Shown here in pieces: positions 16,538-25,546 of a DNA stretch of 64,000 bases. The notes beneath the pieces are model-generated. The model searched no databases and was not told the origin of the DNA. It worked only from the letters and a program-made list of their open reading frames with translations. This DNA comes from Umezawaea beigongshangensis (GTDB taxonomy: Bacteria; Actinomycetota; Actinomycetes; Mycobacteriales; Pseudonocardiaceae), in assembly GCF_016464305.1 (NCBI RefSeq), contig NZ_JAEIOJ010000008.1, forward strand, positions 237,191-301,190, read 5' to 3'. A program made the translations under genes and the position numbers. How positions within the stretch are numbered: the stretch's first letter is position 1; each line of letters opens with the position of its first letter.

Positions 16538-17490
16538 CGCGCGGTCACCTTCTGGTTGTCGGGGTTGCCGGTGAGGGCGAGGAAGACGTCGTCGAGGTCG
16601 GGGGTGTGCACGCTCAGGGAGTCGACCTCGACCACGTTCTCGTCGAGCCGGCCGAGCAGGGACTTGAGCGATCGGAGGCTGCCGTCGTGCGGCACCCGCA
16701 GTGCGAGCGCGTCGCTCTCGCGGGTCGTCCGGCCCACGACGCGCGCGGCGGACTCCAGGGCGCGGGGATCGGTGAACCGCAGCAGGACGTGACCTCCGGG
16801 GACACGTCGCTTGAGCTCCTCCGCGGTGCCCCTGGCGACGATCTTCCCGTGGTCGAGCACCGCGATCAGGTCGGCGAGCTCGTCGGCCTCCTCCAGGTAC
16901 TGGGTGGTGAGGAAGATGGTGACGCCGCTCGCGACGAGTTCCCGCACGATCTGCCAGGTGTTCCGGCGGCTGCGCGGGTCCAGGCCGGTGGTCGGTTCGT
17001 CGAGGAAGATCACCTCGGGCGAGCCGACCATGGTCATCGCGAGGTCGAGCCGGCGCCGCATCCCGCCGGAGTAGGTCGCCGCCGGTTTCCCGGCGGCGTC
17101 GACCAGGTCGAACTGTTCGAGCAGTTCGGTGGTCCTGCGTCTGCCGGCCACCCGGCCGAGGTGGTGCAGGTCCGCCATCAGCTTCAGGTTCTCCTGGCCG
17201 GTCAGCAGGTTGTCGACCGCGGAGAACTGGCCGGTGACGCCGATCGCCGCGCGGACGGCGTCGGGATCGGTGGCGACGTCGTGGCCCGCGATGCGCGCGC
17301 TGCCGCCGTCGGCTCCGACCAGGGTGGACAGGATCTTGACCGCCGTGGTCTTGCCGGCGCCGTTCGCGCCGAGCAGGGAGAAGACGGTTCCGGCGGGGAC
17401 GTGCAGGTCGATCCCGTCGAGCACGACGTGGTCGCCGTAGGACTTGCGCAGTCCGGTGACGGCGATCGCCTGTCGGGGTGGCGTGGTCAT
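16534..17490 (-). CDS. ABC exporter ATP-binding protein, DrrA-like
   Basis: A 318-aa ATPase. Walker A GANGAGKTT is at 41-49, the ABC signature is YSGGMRRRLDLA and Walker B with D-loop is VIFLDEPTTGLD. The ~80-residue C-terminal extension, ending in a VHTPDLDDVFLALTG element, is typical of the DrrA subfamily. I chose the ATG at 17490 (GAAGGAGACCTTCC precedes it) and dropped 21 unsupported N-terminal codons. With the overlapping permease it should form an antibiotic- or lipid-type efflux pump. Confidence 0.92.
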   Translation of the reverse strand: MTTPPRQAIAVTGLRKSYGDHVVLDGIDLHVPAGTVFSLLGANGAGKTTAVKILSTLVGADGGSARIAGHDVATDPDAVRAAIGVTGQFSAVDNLLTGQENLKLMADLHHLGRVAGRRRTTELLEQFDLVDAAGKPAATYSGGMRRRLDLAMTMVGSPEVIFLDEPTTGLDPRSRRNTWQIVRELVASGVTIFLTTQYLEEADELADLIAVLDHGKIVARGTAEELKRRVPGGHVLLRFTDPRALESAARVVGRTTRESDALALRVPHDGSLRSLKSLLGRLDENVVEVDSLSVHTPDLDDVFLALTGNPDNQKVTAR

Positions 17491-17509
17491 GGAAGGTCTC
17501 CTTCGGACG

Positions 17510-18358
17510 TCAGGGACGGCGAACGGTGATGTCGCCGTAGGAGGTGTGCGCACGGACCTCGACCGTCTTCTCCTGCTGGCCCGGCGCGCGGTCGGCGGTG
17601 CCCAGCGAGTCGCGCACCCGGCCGTGCCCGGTGTTCAGGTCCAGCCACGTCGCGACGTCGTCGGCGACGGCGATCTCCAGGTCGCCGCAGCCGGTGTTCA
17701 GCACGACGACGCCGCGCGCGACCCCGCCGACGCGGATGTCCCCGTTGGCGGTCTTGGCCTCCACCTCGCCGCACGCCCGGTCGACGGAGATGGTGCCGTT
17801 GCCCGTGCGGACCCGCAGGTCGCCGGTGACCGTGCCGATGTCGGTGTTGCCGTTGGAGTTCGTGACGACGGCGCCGCCGCCGACCGAGCCGACGCGCACG
17901 TGTCCGCTGCCGGTGGCGATCTCGGCGTCGCCACCGATCTCGTCCACGGTGACGTGGCCCGCGGAGGTGTCCAGGCGCAGCGGCCCCGTCCGGTCGAGGC
18001 GGACGTGGCCCACCGAGGTCTTGAACCGGCACTCCCCCAGCACGCCGGTGCCGCTGCAGTCGCCCACGGCCATGTCGACGTGCACCCGCGAACCGGCGGG
18101 AAGCTCGATCAGCACGTCGACCGACCTGGTCTTCCTGGAGAAGTCGAGCATCCTGGACCGCGGTCCGCGCACCGTGACCTCGCCGCCGGCGAAGTCGACG
18201 CGAGTCGCTCGCGCCGCCTCCACGTCCGAGTCGTTCGACTCGTCGCTCGGCCGCACCTGGACGACGGTGTCCGTCCGGTCGCTCGCGACGACGCGCACGT
18301 CCCCGACGGCGAGTTCGATCGTCGTGGAGATCGGTTCAGGAGTGGTGAAGACCGGCAT
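17510..18358 (-). CDS. DUF4097 beta-strand-repeat protein
   Basis: A 282-aa protein made almost entirely of short repeated beta strands with Gly-Asp/Asn turns (for example TSAGHVTVDEIGGDAEIATG). This is the DUF4097 putative adhesin/beta-helix pattern. No signal peptide or membrane anchor is seen, so it is probably cytoplasmic. In actinomycetes this family commonly sits between a small ribbon-helix-helix regulator and a DrrAB pair, exactly as here. Its molecular role is unknown; a regulatory or scaffold function for the exporter is only inference. Confidence 0.8.
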   Translation of the reverse strand: MPVFTTPEPISTTIELAVGDVRVVASDRTDTVVQVRPSDESNDSDVEAARATRVDFAGGEVTVRGPRSRMLDFSRKTRSVDVLIELPAGSRVHVDMAVGDCSGTGVLGECRFKTSVGHVRLDRTGPLRLDTSAGHVTVDEIGGDAEIATGSGHVRVGSVGGGAVVTNSNGNTDIGTVTGDLRVRTGNGTISVDRACGEVEAKTANGDIRVGGVARGVVVLNTGCGDLEIAVADDVATWLDLNTGHGRVRDSLGTADRAPGQQEKTVEVRAHTSYGDITVRRP

Positions 18359-18440
18359 GGCTGTCCCCTCAGAACGAGTCAGAAGCTGTCCCCGCGGGTC
18401 GGGCGGGGCGAAGAAGAAGAACGGGTGGAAGCCGTGCGCG

Positions 18441-18992
18441 CTAGCGCGCCCAGCCCGTGTGGTGCTGCCTGGCGCGCTTGCCGCGCCGGGCGGGGTCGAG
18501 AGCGTGATCCGGGACCCGCAGCGCGGCGGCGGCCGTCCGGACCAGCCACGCGTTGACGGACCGGCCCTCCGCGGCGGCCGCGTTCTCGATCGCGGCCTTC
18601 AGCCGTTCCGGGAGGCGGACGTTGATCCGCACCGCGGGACCGCCCTCGACGTCTGCCGCGGCGTCGCCGACCGGCTCCGGGGTGCGGTCCGAGGTGTCGG
18701 CGAGCGGCTGCCCCGCCCCCGGAAGCGTCACGACGAACCGCGCTTCGCGTCCGCTGGAGCACACCCGCACCGAGCCGGGAGCCAGTTCGCGGGTGATCTC
18801 GTCGGCGGCGACCGACAGCGCTTCGAGCATCGCGAGCCGGATCGCCGACTCCACCGCCACGGCCTGCTCACCGGTGTCGTCCCCACCGTTTTGAACGACA
18901 CCGTTTTGAACGGCACCGTTTTGAACGGCACCGTTCTGGACGACGGTCAGCAGCTCGCGGCCGAGGAACTTCACGTGCGGTGCCAGGTTCAT
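18441..18992 (-). CDS. HicB-type ribbon-helix-helix DNA-binding protein, probable operon regulator
   Basis: A 183-aa protein. The C-terminal third holds a ribbon-helix-helix domain (VRINVRLPERLKAAIENAA, then GRSVNAWLVRTAAAAL) of the kind annotated as HicB-family antitoxin. No HicA-like toxin is encoded nearby, so an exporter-operon repressor is more likely than an antitoxin. The N-terminal part contains a 15-bp tandem repeat encoding four QNG-type units. The ATG at 18992 lies in an AT-richer promoter stretch (18990-19030). It is the first gene of the run to the DUF4097 protein, ABC exporter and P450. Confidence 0.75.
   Translation of the reverse strand: MNLAPHVKFLGRELLTVVQNGAVQNGAVQNGVVQNGGDDTGEQAVAVESAIRLAMLEALSVAADEITRELAPGSVRVCSSGREARFVVTLPGAGQPLADTSDRTPEPVGDAAADVEGGPAVRINVRLPERLKAAIENAAAAEGRSVNAWLVRTAAAALRVPDHALDPARRGKRARQHHTGWAR
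18885..18944 (-). repeat. four 15-bp tandem repeats inside the HicB-like gene
   Basis: Four consecutive 15-bp units (ACCGTTTTGAACGGC and close variants on the plus strand) encode a repeated Val-Gln-Asn-Gly-Ala-type peptide. They are less GC-rich than the surroundings. They keep the frame, so changes in copy number would alter linker length only. Confidence 0.9.
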
Positions 18993-19110
18993 GGCATCAC
19001 TTTGGCACACAGTGGTGCCATACACAAGCCACATGACTCAACACGGCTCAGATTGGCGTCACGCTGGCACCGTGCGCCTCGGCGGCGCCCCCCGGCCGCG
19101 CACACGCACG

Positions 19111-19149
19111 ACCGGTGGGGGCCGGCACGACGTGCTGGCCCCCACCGGT
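19111..19149. terminator. long hairpin, probable terminator
   Basis: Outer arms 19111-19123 and 19137-19149 form a perfect 13-bp stem. The enclosed sequence pairs again (GCACG with CGTGC), giving an almost uninterrupted cruciform. It lies in the gene-free interval 18993-19211 between two minus-strand genes, and would terminate the transcript of the secreted protein gene if that ran on. Confidence 0.6.
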
Positions 19150-19211
19150 CGCACCTGGCGCACGACGCCCGCCGAGGAGAACGCTCCCGGACGCGCGAGC
19201 CCTCCGCGTTC

Positions 19212-19886
19212 CTACGACCGCCGGACGGCGATGTCGGCGGGGAACCGCGGGTTCACCTCGTAGTGGGTGTCGAACTGGCTGCTGAAGCCGGTCACCCGGA
19301 CGGTCCGCCCCACCGCCAGACCGCTGAGGTCGATGCCGGTCTGCACGTTGACGAAGATCATCAGCTCGCCGGAGCCGTCGTCGACGAAGAACGTGGACCC
19401 GTACGGCAGGTCCGACTCCGGAGCGCGGGTGATCCGGCCGGTCACGCGCACCAGCAGCCCCTCCACGGCCTCGCCGACGGCACCGGTGAGCAGGGGCTCG
19501 GCGTGGATCGCCGGGCCCCTGCCGCGCACGTGGACCGCCGCCGGATCGGCGGGGACGAGGACGCGCAGCCCGGAGCTGTCGCGCAGCACGCCGGTCACCC
19601 GCACCCCCGCGCGGGGCGCGACGCCGAGGTCGACCGCGACGCTCACGTAGATCCCGGCGCTGCGGTCCTGGACGGCGAAGCCCTTGTCGAAGAGGCTGGA
19701 CTCGAACGCGCCCGACGGGGTGGTGGCCGTGCCCGCGACCGTGACCACCGTGCCGAGCGGCAGGGTCCGCGCCCTGGCGATGGACACCACGTGGTGCGAG
19801 GCATCCGCGAGAGCGGGTGGTGCCACACCGGCACAGGCGAGTGCCAGGAGGAGCACCGGGACGACAGCGCGCAGTCGGGAGATCAC
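19212..19886 (-). CDS. secreted protein with OB-fold-like repeats
   Basis: A 224-aa protein. It has a Sec-type signal sequence (SRLRAVVPVLLLALACAG, then ALA cleavage region near residue 27) and a mature part made of two nucleic-acid-binding OB-like segments. The repeated pattern is VVTVAGTATTPSG…FAVQDRSAGIYVSV and VRVTGRITRAP…TFFVDDGSGELMIFV. Such domains occur in extracellular nucleases and cell-wall proteins, but no nuclease domain is attached. I chose the GTG at 19886 because it places the signal sequence at the N-terminus; upstream codons are Arg-rich. It appears monocistronic. Confidence 0.65.
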   Translation of the reverse strand: MISRLRAVVPVLLLALACAGVAPPALADASHHVVSIARARTLPLGTVVTVAGTATTPSGAFESSLFDKGFAVQDRSAGIYVSVAVDLGVAPRAGVRVTGVLRDSSGLRVLVPADPAAVHVRGRGPAIHAEPLLTGAVGEAVEGLLVRVTGRITRAPESDLPYGSTFFVDDGSGELMIFVNVQTGIDLSGLAVGRTVRVTGFSSQFDTHYEVNPRFPADIAVRRS

Positions 19887-20039
19887 GGGTCGCTCCAGAG
19901 GGGTGACGATGCCGGACCGTTCTCCTGTGACGTCGGCCACCACGCGCAGCGCGTTACCGTCGCGTCCCCGGCCGCGCAGCGGGTGGACCACCGCGCTCGA
20001 CGTGATCTCCGAGCTGTCGGAGGACGTTCCCGCACGAGG

Positions 20040-21800
20040 TCAGTCGTGGATCTCGCAGACGGCGGCACCTCCCGGAACCGTCGCCCCGACGAGAGCGGTC
20101 AGGCCCGTGATCGTGCCCGCGCGGTGCGCGTGCAGCGGCTGCTCCATCTTCATCGCCTCCAGGACGGCGATCAGATCGCCCTCGGTCACCCGATCTCCGT
20201 CTCCGACCGCGACCCGCACCACCGTTCCCTGCATCGGTGCGACCACGGCACGCCCGTCGGCGTCCGCTCCGCCGCGACCGGTCGCGGGCCGGGGAAGCCG
20301 TCGGCGGGGAACGGCGGCAGCACCGAGGGTGGCCGGCAGCGACACCTCCAGCCGCTGTCCCCCGACCTCCACCACCACGGTCTCCCTGGGCTCCGCCTCC
20401 ACCTGCTCGGCGGGCGTGCCGTCGAACGGCGGGACGTCGTTGACGTACTCGGTCTCGATCCACCGCGTGTGCACGTCGAAGGCGGTGTCGTGGCCGTGCA
20501 CCTCCGGGGCGAACGCCCGGTCCCGCACCACCGACAGGTGGAACGGCAGGGTGGTCGCCACGCCGCCCACCTCGAACTCCAGCAGCGCGCGCCGCGCGCG
20601 GCGCAGCGCCTGTTCCCTGGTGCTGCCGGTGACGACGAGCTTGGCCAGCAGGGAGTCCCACGCCGGGCCGATCACCGTGCCGGACTCGACACCGGTGTCG
20701 ACGCGCACCCCGGGACCGCCGGGGAGCACCCACCGGGTGATCGTCCCCGGCGCGGGCAGGAAGCCCCGGCCGGGGTCCTCGCCGTTGACGCGGAACTCGA
20801 TCGAGTGGCCGCGCGCGGCCACCTCGTCGTAGCCCAGCGGCTCCCCGTCCGCGATCCGGATCATCTCACCGACGAGGTCCACGCCCGTGACCTCCTCGGT
20901 GACCGGGTGCTCCACCTGCAACCTGGTGTTGACCTCCAGGAACGAGACGGTGCCGTCCTGGCCGATCAGGAACTCGCACGTCCCGGCCCCGACGTACCCG
21001 GCCTCGCGCAGGATCGCCCTGGACGCCGAGGACAGCTGGTCGCGCTGCTCGTCGGTGAGGAACGGCGCGGGCGCCTCCTCCACGAGCTTCTGGTGCCTGC
21101 GCTGGAGGCTGCAGTCCCGCGTCGAGACGACCACCACCGTCCCGTGCCGGTCGGCGAGGCACTGGGTCTCGACGTGCCGCGGCCGGTCGAGGTAGCGCTC
21201 GACGAAGCACTCGCCGGAGCCGAACGCCAGGGTCGCCTCCCGCACGGCGGAGTCGTACAGCTCGGGGACCTCGGCCATCGTCCGCGCGACCCTCAGGCCC
21301 CGGCCGCCACCGCCGTGCGCCGCCTTGATCGCGACCGGCAGTCCGTGCTCGCGGGCGAACTCCAGCACCTCCTCCGGCCCGGAGACCGGACCCGGCGTGC
21401 CCGCGACCAGCGGTGCGCCGACGCGCTGCGCGATGCGCCGGGCCGCGACCTTGTCGCCGAGGGCGCGGATCGCGTGCGGCGGCGGGCCGATCCAGATCAG
21501 GCCGGCGTCGAGCACGGACGCGGCGAACTCGGCGTTCTCCGACAGGAAGCCGTAGCCGGGGTGGACCGCGTTCGCGCCGGACTCCGCCGCCGCCCGCAGC
21601 AGCTTCGCGCCGTCGAGGTAACTGGTCGCCGGCACGTCGCCGCCGAGGGCGAAGGCCACGTCCGCGGCACGTACGTGCGGTGCGTCGCGGTCCGGGTCCG
21701 CGTAGACGGCGACGCTGCGCAGCCCGGCGTCGCGGCAGGCCCTCGCCACGCGCACAGCGATCTCCCCGCGGTTGGCGATCAGGACGGTGTGCGCGGTCAT
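20040..21800 (-). CDS. accA: acyl-CoA carboxylase alpha subunit (biotin carboxylase + biotin carboxyl carrier)
   Basis: A 586-aa two-domain protein. The N-terminal biotin carboxylase ([11 protein letters not shown] at 8-18, ATP-grasp loop [22 protein letters not shown]) runs to about residue 450. The C-terminal carrier domain has the biotinyl lysine Lys551 in [10 protein letters not shown]. It carboxylates biotin, which then transfers CO2 to acetyl- or propionyl-CoA on the beta subunit. It is third in the operon after the beta and epsilon subunits, with ATGA coupling. The operon sits at the edge of the polyketide cluster and has a SARP-type promoter, so malonyl-CoA supply is the likely job. 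Confidence 0.93.
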   Translation of the reverse strand: MTAHTVLIANRGEIAVRVARACRDAGLRSVAVYADPDRDAPHVRAADVAFALGGDVPATSYLDGAKLLRAAAESGANAVHPGYGFLSENAEFAASVLDAGLIWIGPPPHAIRALGDKVAARRIAQRVGAPLVAGTPGPVSGPEEVLEFAREHGLPVAIKAAHGGGGRGLRVARTMAEVPELYDSAVREATLAFGSGECFVERYLDRPRHVETQCLADRHGTVVVVSTRDCSLQRRHQKLVEEAPAPFLTDEQRDQLSSASRAILREAGYVGAGTCEFLIGQDGTVSFLEVNTRLQVEHPVTEEVTGVDLVGEMIRIADGEPLGYDEVAARGHSIEFRVNGEDPGRGFLPAPGTITRWVLPGGPGVRVDTGVESGTVIGPAWDSLLAKLVVTGSTREQALRRARRALLEFEVGGVATTLPFHLSVVRDRAFAPEVHGHDTAFDVHTRWIETEYVNDVPPFDGTPAEQVEAEPRETVVVEVGGQRLEVSLPATLGAAAVPRRRLPRPATGRGGADADGRAVVAPMQGTVVRVAVGDGDRVTEGDLIAVLEAMKMEQPLHAHRAGTITGLTALVGATVPGGAAVCEIHD

Positions 21801-22009
21801 CGGTGTCCCCCGGTGCGACGGTGGACGGGGCGCGATCCCCAGCCGGGAAGCGGTGCCGACGCCCAGCCCCGCTCGTGGCCGCGCGGCCACGACGCCGCGG
21901 CGGCCGGAGGCGGGTCGGTGCGGGTGCGGAGGGCGGCGAGCACCACGACGGTCAGCGCCGCGACCTGTTCGGGCGTCGGGTCGCCGCGCAGCACGCGGAT
22001 GCCGGTCAC
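21797..22009 (-). CDS. accE: acyl-CoA carboxylase epsilon subunit
   Basis: A 70-aa protein between the beta and alpha genes. It has the family's short N-terminal motif ([20 protein letters not shown]) followed by a Pro/Trp-rich tail. Actinobacterial AccE/PccE subunits enhance the beta-alpha carboxylase complex. The GTG at 22009 overlaps the beta-subunit stop (GTGA) and its stop overlaps the alpha start (ATGA). It is too short to stand out as a gene on its own, but position and motif are convincing. Confidence 0.85.
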   Translation of the reverse strand: MTGIRVLRGDPTPEQVAALTVVVLAALRTRTDPPPAAAASWPRGHERGWASAPLPGWGSRPVHRRTGGHR

Positions 22010-23604
22010 TGCGGCTGGTTCCCGTGCTTGCGGACGGGCAGCGGCACGTGCTTGGCGCGCAGCATCGCCAGTGCGGCGACGAGACGGGGCCGGGTCTCGG
22101 CCGGGTCGATCACGTCGTCGACCAGACCGCGCTCCGCGGCGTAGTAGGGGTGCACGAGTTCGTCGCGGTACTCCTCGACCCGTTCCCGCCTGGTGCGCGC
22201 GGGGTCGTCCGAAGCCTCGATCTCGCGGCGGAACACCACGTTCGCCGCGCCCTCCGCTCCCATCACGGCGATCTCGTTGACCGGCCAGGCGAGCGACAGG
22301 TCCGTCCCGATCGACCGCGAGTCCATGACGATGTAGGCGCCGCCGTAGGCCTTGCGCACGATCACCTGGACGCGGGGTACGGTCGCGTTGCAGTAGGCGT
22401 ACAACAGCTTCGCGCCGTGCCGGATGATCCCGCCGTGCTCCTGGCCGACGCCGGGCAGGAACCCCGGAACGTCCACGAAGGACACCAGCGGGACGTTGAA
22501 CGCGTCGCACGTCGTCACGAACTTCGCCGCCTTCTCCGAGGCGGAGATGTCGAGCACACCGGCCATGGCCGTGGGCTGGTTGGCGACGATGCCGACGACG
22601 TGTCCGTCCAACCGCGACAGTGCGCACACGACGTTCGTCGCCCAGTTCTCGTGCACCTCGAAGAACTCGCCGTGGTCGACCACCTCGGCGATCACCGACC
22701 GGATGTCGTAGGCCCGGCTCGGGTCGGCGGGCACGAGGTCGAGCAGGGCGTCGCCGCGCCGGTCGGCGGGGTCGGTCGACGGCACGTGCGGCGGCAGCTC
22801 GCGGTTGTTGGCCGGGAGCATCGACAGCAGGTAGCGCACGTTCTCCAGGCAGCTCTCCTCGTCGTCGTGGGCGAACCCCGCCACCCCCGAGACGGTCGCG
22901 TGCACGTCCGCGCCGCCGAGTCCGTCGTGGCTGATCACCTCGCCGGTCACCGCCTGCACGACGTCCGGGCCGGTGATGAACATCTGGGAGGTGTCGCGGA
23001 CCATGAAGACGAAGTCGGTGAGCGCCGGCGAGTACGCCGCGCCACCGGCGCACGGCCCCATGATCACGCTGATCTGCGGCAGGACACCGGAGTTGCGGAC
23101 GTTGCGGGTGAAGATCCCGCCGTACCCGGCCAGCGCCGTGACGCCCTCCTGGATGCGCGCGCCAGCGCCGTCGCAGAGCCCGACGATCGGCGCACCCGCC
23201 GCCTCGGCCAGGTCCATGACCTTGTGGATCTTCTGCGCGTGCGCCTCGCCGAGCGCGCCGCCGAAGATGCGGAAGTCGTGCGCGTAGACGAAGACCGTGC
23301 GTCCGTGGACCAGGCCCCAGCCGGTGACGACGCCGTCGGTGTGCGGCCTGCGGTCCTCCAGGCCGAACCCGGTCGCGCGGTGCCTGCGCAACGACTCCAC
23401 CTCCGTGAAGGTGCCCTCGTCGAACAGCAGGCCGATCCGCTCGCGGGCGGTGAGCTTCCCCTTGGACCTCTGCGCCTCGGTGGCCCGTGCGCTCGGCCCC
23501 TCGTGCACCCGCTCGCGCAACCGTGCCAGTTCCGCCGTCCGCTCCCGCAGGTCCGGGCGGCGCGTGGTGGTGTCCGCGGAGGACCTGTCGTCGAGGATCG
23601 TCAT
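22006..23604 (-). CDS. pccB: acyl-CoA carboxylase beta subunit (carboxyltransferase)
   Basis: A 532-aa carboxyltransferase of the PccB/AccD type. It has two crotonase-like halves, with oxyanion-forming glycines in [11 protein letters not shown] and [17 protein letters not shown], then [21 protein letters not shown] and [12 protein letters not shown]. The residue controlling acetyl- versus propionyl-CoA preference cannot be aligned safely by eye. I use the ATG at 23604, with AGAAGAGGTGG ahead of it, rather than seven extra codons. A SARP-like promoter (23646-23688) lies about 40 bp upstream. It is first gene of the beta-epsilon-alpha operon. Confidence 0.93.
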   Translation of the reverse strand: MTILDDRSSADTTTRRPDLRERTAELARLRERVHEGPSARATEAQRSKGKLTARERIGLLFDEGTFTEVESLRRHRATGFGLEDRRPHTDGVVTGWGLVHGRTVFVYAHDFRIFGGALGEAHAQKIHKVMDLAEAAGAPIVGLCDGAGARIQEGVTALAGYGGIFTRNVRNSGVLPQISVIMGPCAGGAAYSPALTDFVFMVRDTSQMFITGPDVVQAVTGEVISHDGLGGADVHATVSGVAGFAHDDEESCLENVRYLLSMLPANNRELPPHVPSTDPADRRGDALLDLVPADPSRAYDIRSVIAEVVDHGEFFEVHENWATNVVCALSRLDGHVVGIVANQPTAMAGVLDISASEKAAKFVTTCDAFNVPLVSFVDVPGFLPGVGQEHGGIIRHGAKLLYAYCNATVPRVQVIVRKAYGGAYIVMDSRSIGTDLSLAWPVNEIAVMGAEGAANVVFRREIEASDDPARTRRERVEEYRDELVHPYYAAERGLVDDVIDPAETRPRLVAALAMLRAKHVPLPVRKHGNQPQ

Positions 23605-23645
23605 GTCCACCTCTTCTGATCGCACGTGGGTCCGTGGTGCCGCCG

Positions 23646-23688
23646 AGTCTCACGCGGGCCGCTCCAGGCGGACTCGACGCCGCCTGGA
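23646..23688 (-). promoter_or_regulatory. predicted SARP-dependent promoter of the carboxylase operon
   Basis: Read on the minus strand, heptads TCCAGGC, TCGAGTC and TGGAGCG start exactly 11 bases apart (23682-23688, 23671-23677, 23660-23666). An 8-base spacer separates the last from a -10-like GAGACT (23651 to 23646). This is the geometry of ActII-ORF4/DnrI sites. The implied 5' leader to the ATG at 23604 is about 36 bases. Confidence 0.6.
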
Positions 23689-23756
23689 ACCGAGCGCGGC
23701 TCCACCGGTGTTCCAGCGGGGCCGCCGACACTCGGTCGCACGTCGAGCAGAGAGCG

Positions 23757-24269
23757 GTGATCAGGGTGGCGATCAGCAGCGCGGTGTTCCGGGACCTGTT
23801 CGGGTCCTTCCCCACGCCGGTGGCGGTGGTGACGACCACCGCCGCCGACGGCACGCCCCGCGGCTTCACGTGCAACGCGTTCTCCGCGATCTCGGCCGAT
23901 CCGCCGCTGCTGCTGGTGTGCGTCGACCGCCGGTCCAGGACGCTGCACGCGCTGCGGTCGTCGAAGGGCTTCGCGGTGCACGTCCTCGGCGACGGCGGGC
24001 AGGCGATCTCCGAGTTGTTCGCCGAGCGCTCCGACCACAAGTTCGCCGGTCTGGCGTGGCGGCCGTCGGCGGTCGCCGGGGGTGCGCCCGTGCTCCTGGA
24101 GGGCACGCGGGCGCACGCGGAGTGCACCGTGGAGCGGATCGTCGAGGCCGGGGACCACAGCGTCGTGATCGGCCTCGTCGAGAACGCCGAGGTGCTCGCC
24201 CGTGACCCGCTGCTGTACCAGCGGCGGTCGTACGCGGTGTGGCCCGGCGTGCCGACGCCCGTGCGGTGA
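23757..24269 (+). CDS. flavin reductase (ActVB/HpaC-type), partner of a two-component monooxygenase
   Basis: A ~170-aa FMN/FAD reductase-like domain. It has FRDLFGSFPTPVAVVTTTAADG at the N-terminus (shown here as recognisable parts only), GFTCNAFSAISADPPLLLVC and the C-terminal SVVIGLVENAEV. Such enzymes supply FMNH2 to flavin-dependent monooxygenases; ActVB serves ActVA-ORF5 in actinorhodin biosynthesis. An ActVA-ORF5-like gene lies at 33.7-34.9 kb, a plausible partner. The start is uncertain: GTG at 23757 or 23766, with no strong ribosome-binding site. It is divergent from the carboxylase operon. Confidence 0.82.
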   Translation: MIRVAISSAVFRDLFGSFPTPVAVVTTTAADGTPRGFTCNAFSAISADPPLLLVCVDRRSRTLHALRSSKGFAVHVLGDGGQAISELFAERSDHKFAGLAWRPSAVAGGAPVLLEGTRAHAECTVERIVEAGDHSVVIGLVENAEVLARDPLLYQRRSYAVWPGVPTPVR

Positions 24270-24291
24270 TCCGCCGGGCGTCGGCGCGTCG

Positions 24292-25212
24292 TCAGGCGTG
24301 GCAGGCGGGGAGGGACCCGTGGTACTCGACCAGGTCGCCGAACGCGGTGGCGACGTCCAGTGCCGCCCCCTCCGCCGCGCCCGCCGCCTCCGCGTACGCG
24401 CGGTGCAGGTTCGCCACGAGCCGTTCGCCGTCGAGCAGCGCGGCGAACTCGCCGAGGTCGGCCTCGCGGGCGACCTCCAGGGGCGTCGCGCCCGCCGCGA
24501 CGCCGTCCTCCGCGAGGGCGCGGACCCACACCAGGTAGCGCTCCGCGGTGTCGAACACCTCCGGGCCGCTCACCGGCCCGTGTCCCGGCACGACGGTCCG
24601 CGCGCCGAGGGCGCGCAGCCGTGCCGTCACGGCGAGGGACCCGGTGATCGAACCCATCATCACGAACGGCGTGACGCCCGCCATCACGAGGTCGCCGGTG
24701 AACAGCACGCGGTGCTCCGGCAGCCAGACGGCGGTGTCGTTGGTGGTGTGGGCCACGCCGAGGTGCATCAGCTCGGCGGTGGTCCCGCCGACGGTGAGCG
24801 TCAGCCGGTCGCGGAAGGTCAGGGTCGGCAGGACGACCTCGACGTCGCCCCAGCACACGTCCGGCCACAGTCCAGTCAGGTGCAGGCCGATCTCCGCCAT
24901 CTCCGCGCGGGTGCGTTCGTGGCCGACCACGACGGCCTCCGGGAACACGAAGTTGCCGAACGTGTGGTCGCCGTGGGAGTGGGTGTTGACGACCACCCTC
25001 GGCGGGGCGGGCGCGACGGCCAGGACGGTGTCGCGCAGCCTTCTCGCCCGCGCCTCGGTGGCGGCGGTGTCGATCAGGGCGGAGTCGCCGCCGGAGGTGA
25101 TCAGTCCGGCGTTGTTCAGGCACCAGCCGCCGTCCGGCTGGACGTGGGCGAAGACGCCGTCGGCGATCTCGTGCAGCCGGGCGTTCGCCGCGGCTCGGGA
25201 TTCGGTGGTCAT
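24292..25212 (-). CDS. metallo-beta-lactamase-fold polyketide cyclase/dehydratase, ActIV-like
   Basis: A 306-aa MBL-fold protein. The metal site NTHSHGDHTFGN has His78, His80, Asp82 and His83; further ligands are in VAHTTND, FTGDLVM and VVPGHGPVSGPEV. The sequence follows the layout of ActIV-type second-ring cyclases of aromatic polyketide pathways (GGWCLNNAGLI near residue 30, HLTGLWPDVCWGD in the middle, then AERYLVWVRALAEDGV). It should dehydrate and cyclise the intermediate made by the PKS, ketoreductase and aromatase encoded 7-15 kb away. The ATG at 25212 is used. A 28-bp palindrome and a weaker pair of SARP-like heptads lie upstream. Confidence 0.82.
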   Translation of the reverse strand: MTTESRAAANARLHEIADGVFAHVQPDGGWCLNNAGLITSGGDSALIDTAATEARARRLRDTVLAVAPAPPRVVVNTHSHGDHTFGNFVFPEAVVVGHERTRAEMAEIGLHLTGLWPDVCWGDVEVVLPTLTFRDRLTLTVGGTTAELMHLGVAHTTNDTAVWLPEHRVLFTGDLVMAGVTPFVMMGSITGSLAVTARLRALGARTVVPGHGPVSGPEVFDTAERYLVWVRALAEDGVAAGATPLEVAREADLGEFAALLDGERLVANLHRAYAEAAGAAEGAALDVATAFGDLVEYHGSLPACHA

Positions 25213-25284
25213 CCCCGGAGCGTCGCCGGAGGAGATCGTGATCCGCTCGAACGCCCCTGGAACCAGGAACGCGATGATACCGCA

Positions 25285-25312
25285 CCGAATTCGTCCGATC
25301 GGGCGAATTCGG
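25285..25312. promoter_or_regulatory. 28-bp near-perfect palindrome, candidate operator
   Basis: Outer 9-base arms CCGAATTCG and CGAATTCGG flank an inner palindrome CCGATCGG. Only one position per arm breaks symmetry over 28 bp. It lies 73 bp upstream of the cyclase gene in the 334-bp gene-free divergent region 25213-25546, whose part at 25270-25470 is clearly AT-richer than its surroundings and should hold the promoters of the cyclase and SARP genes. The binding protein is unknown. Confidence 0.7.
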
Positions 25313-25546
25313 ACACGATCGCGTGATTTCAGAAATCTTTTCAGGTTCTTTGTGCGCCCTGAGAGCGCTTCCGCACCACGACCGACGACATTAGCGGATG
25401 ATGAGTCCACCAACAGTTCGTGATCATTCATAAATGCTCGTTGCGGAATTGAGCACCCGAAGCTACTGTGACACTGCGGGTGTCCTGGGGGAATCCGCTG
25501 AGTCGGCTTCGGGGGAATCCGGCTCGCACGACACTTGGGGGGACGT

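Noticed and set aside
23732-23749. SARP site for the flavin reductase gene (TCGGTCG and TCGAGCA, 11 bp apart)
   Set aside because: The hexamer expected eight bases downstream would fall on the start codon, and only two weak heptads exist; a chance match is likely.
21797-25285. 1162-codon minus-strand open frame
   Set aside because: It is a GC-rich shadow reading through the carboxylase, flavin reductase and cyclase genes; it is Arg/Gly/Ala-rich with no domain. Only its last 70 codons are real (the epsilon subunit).
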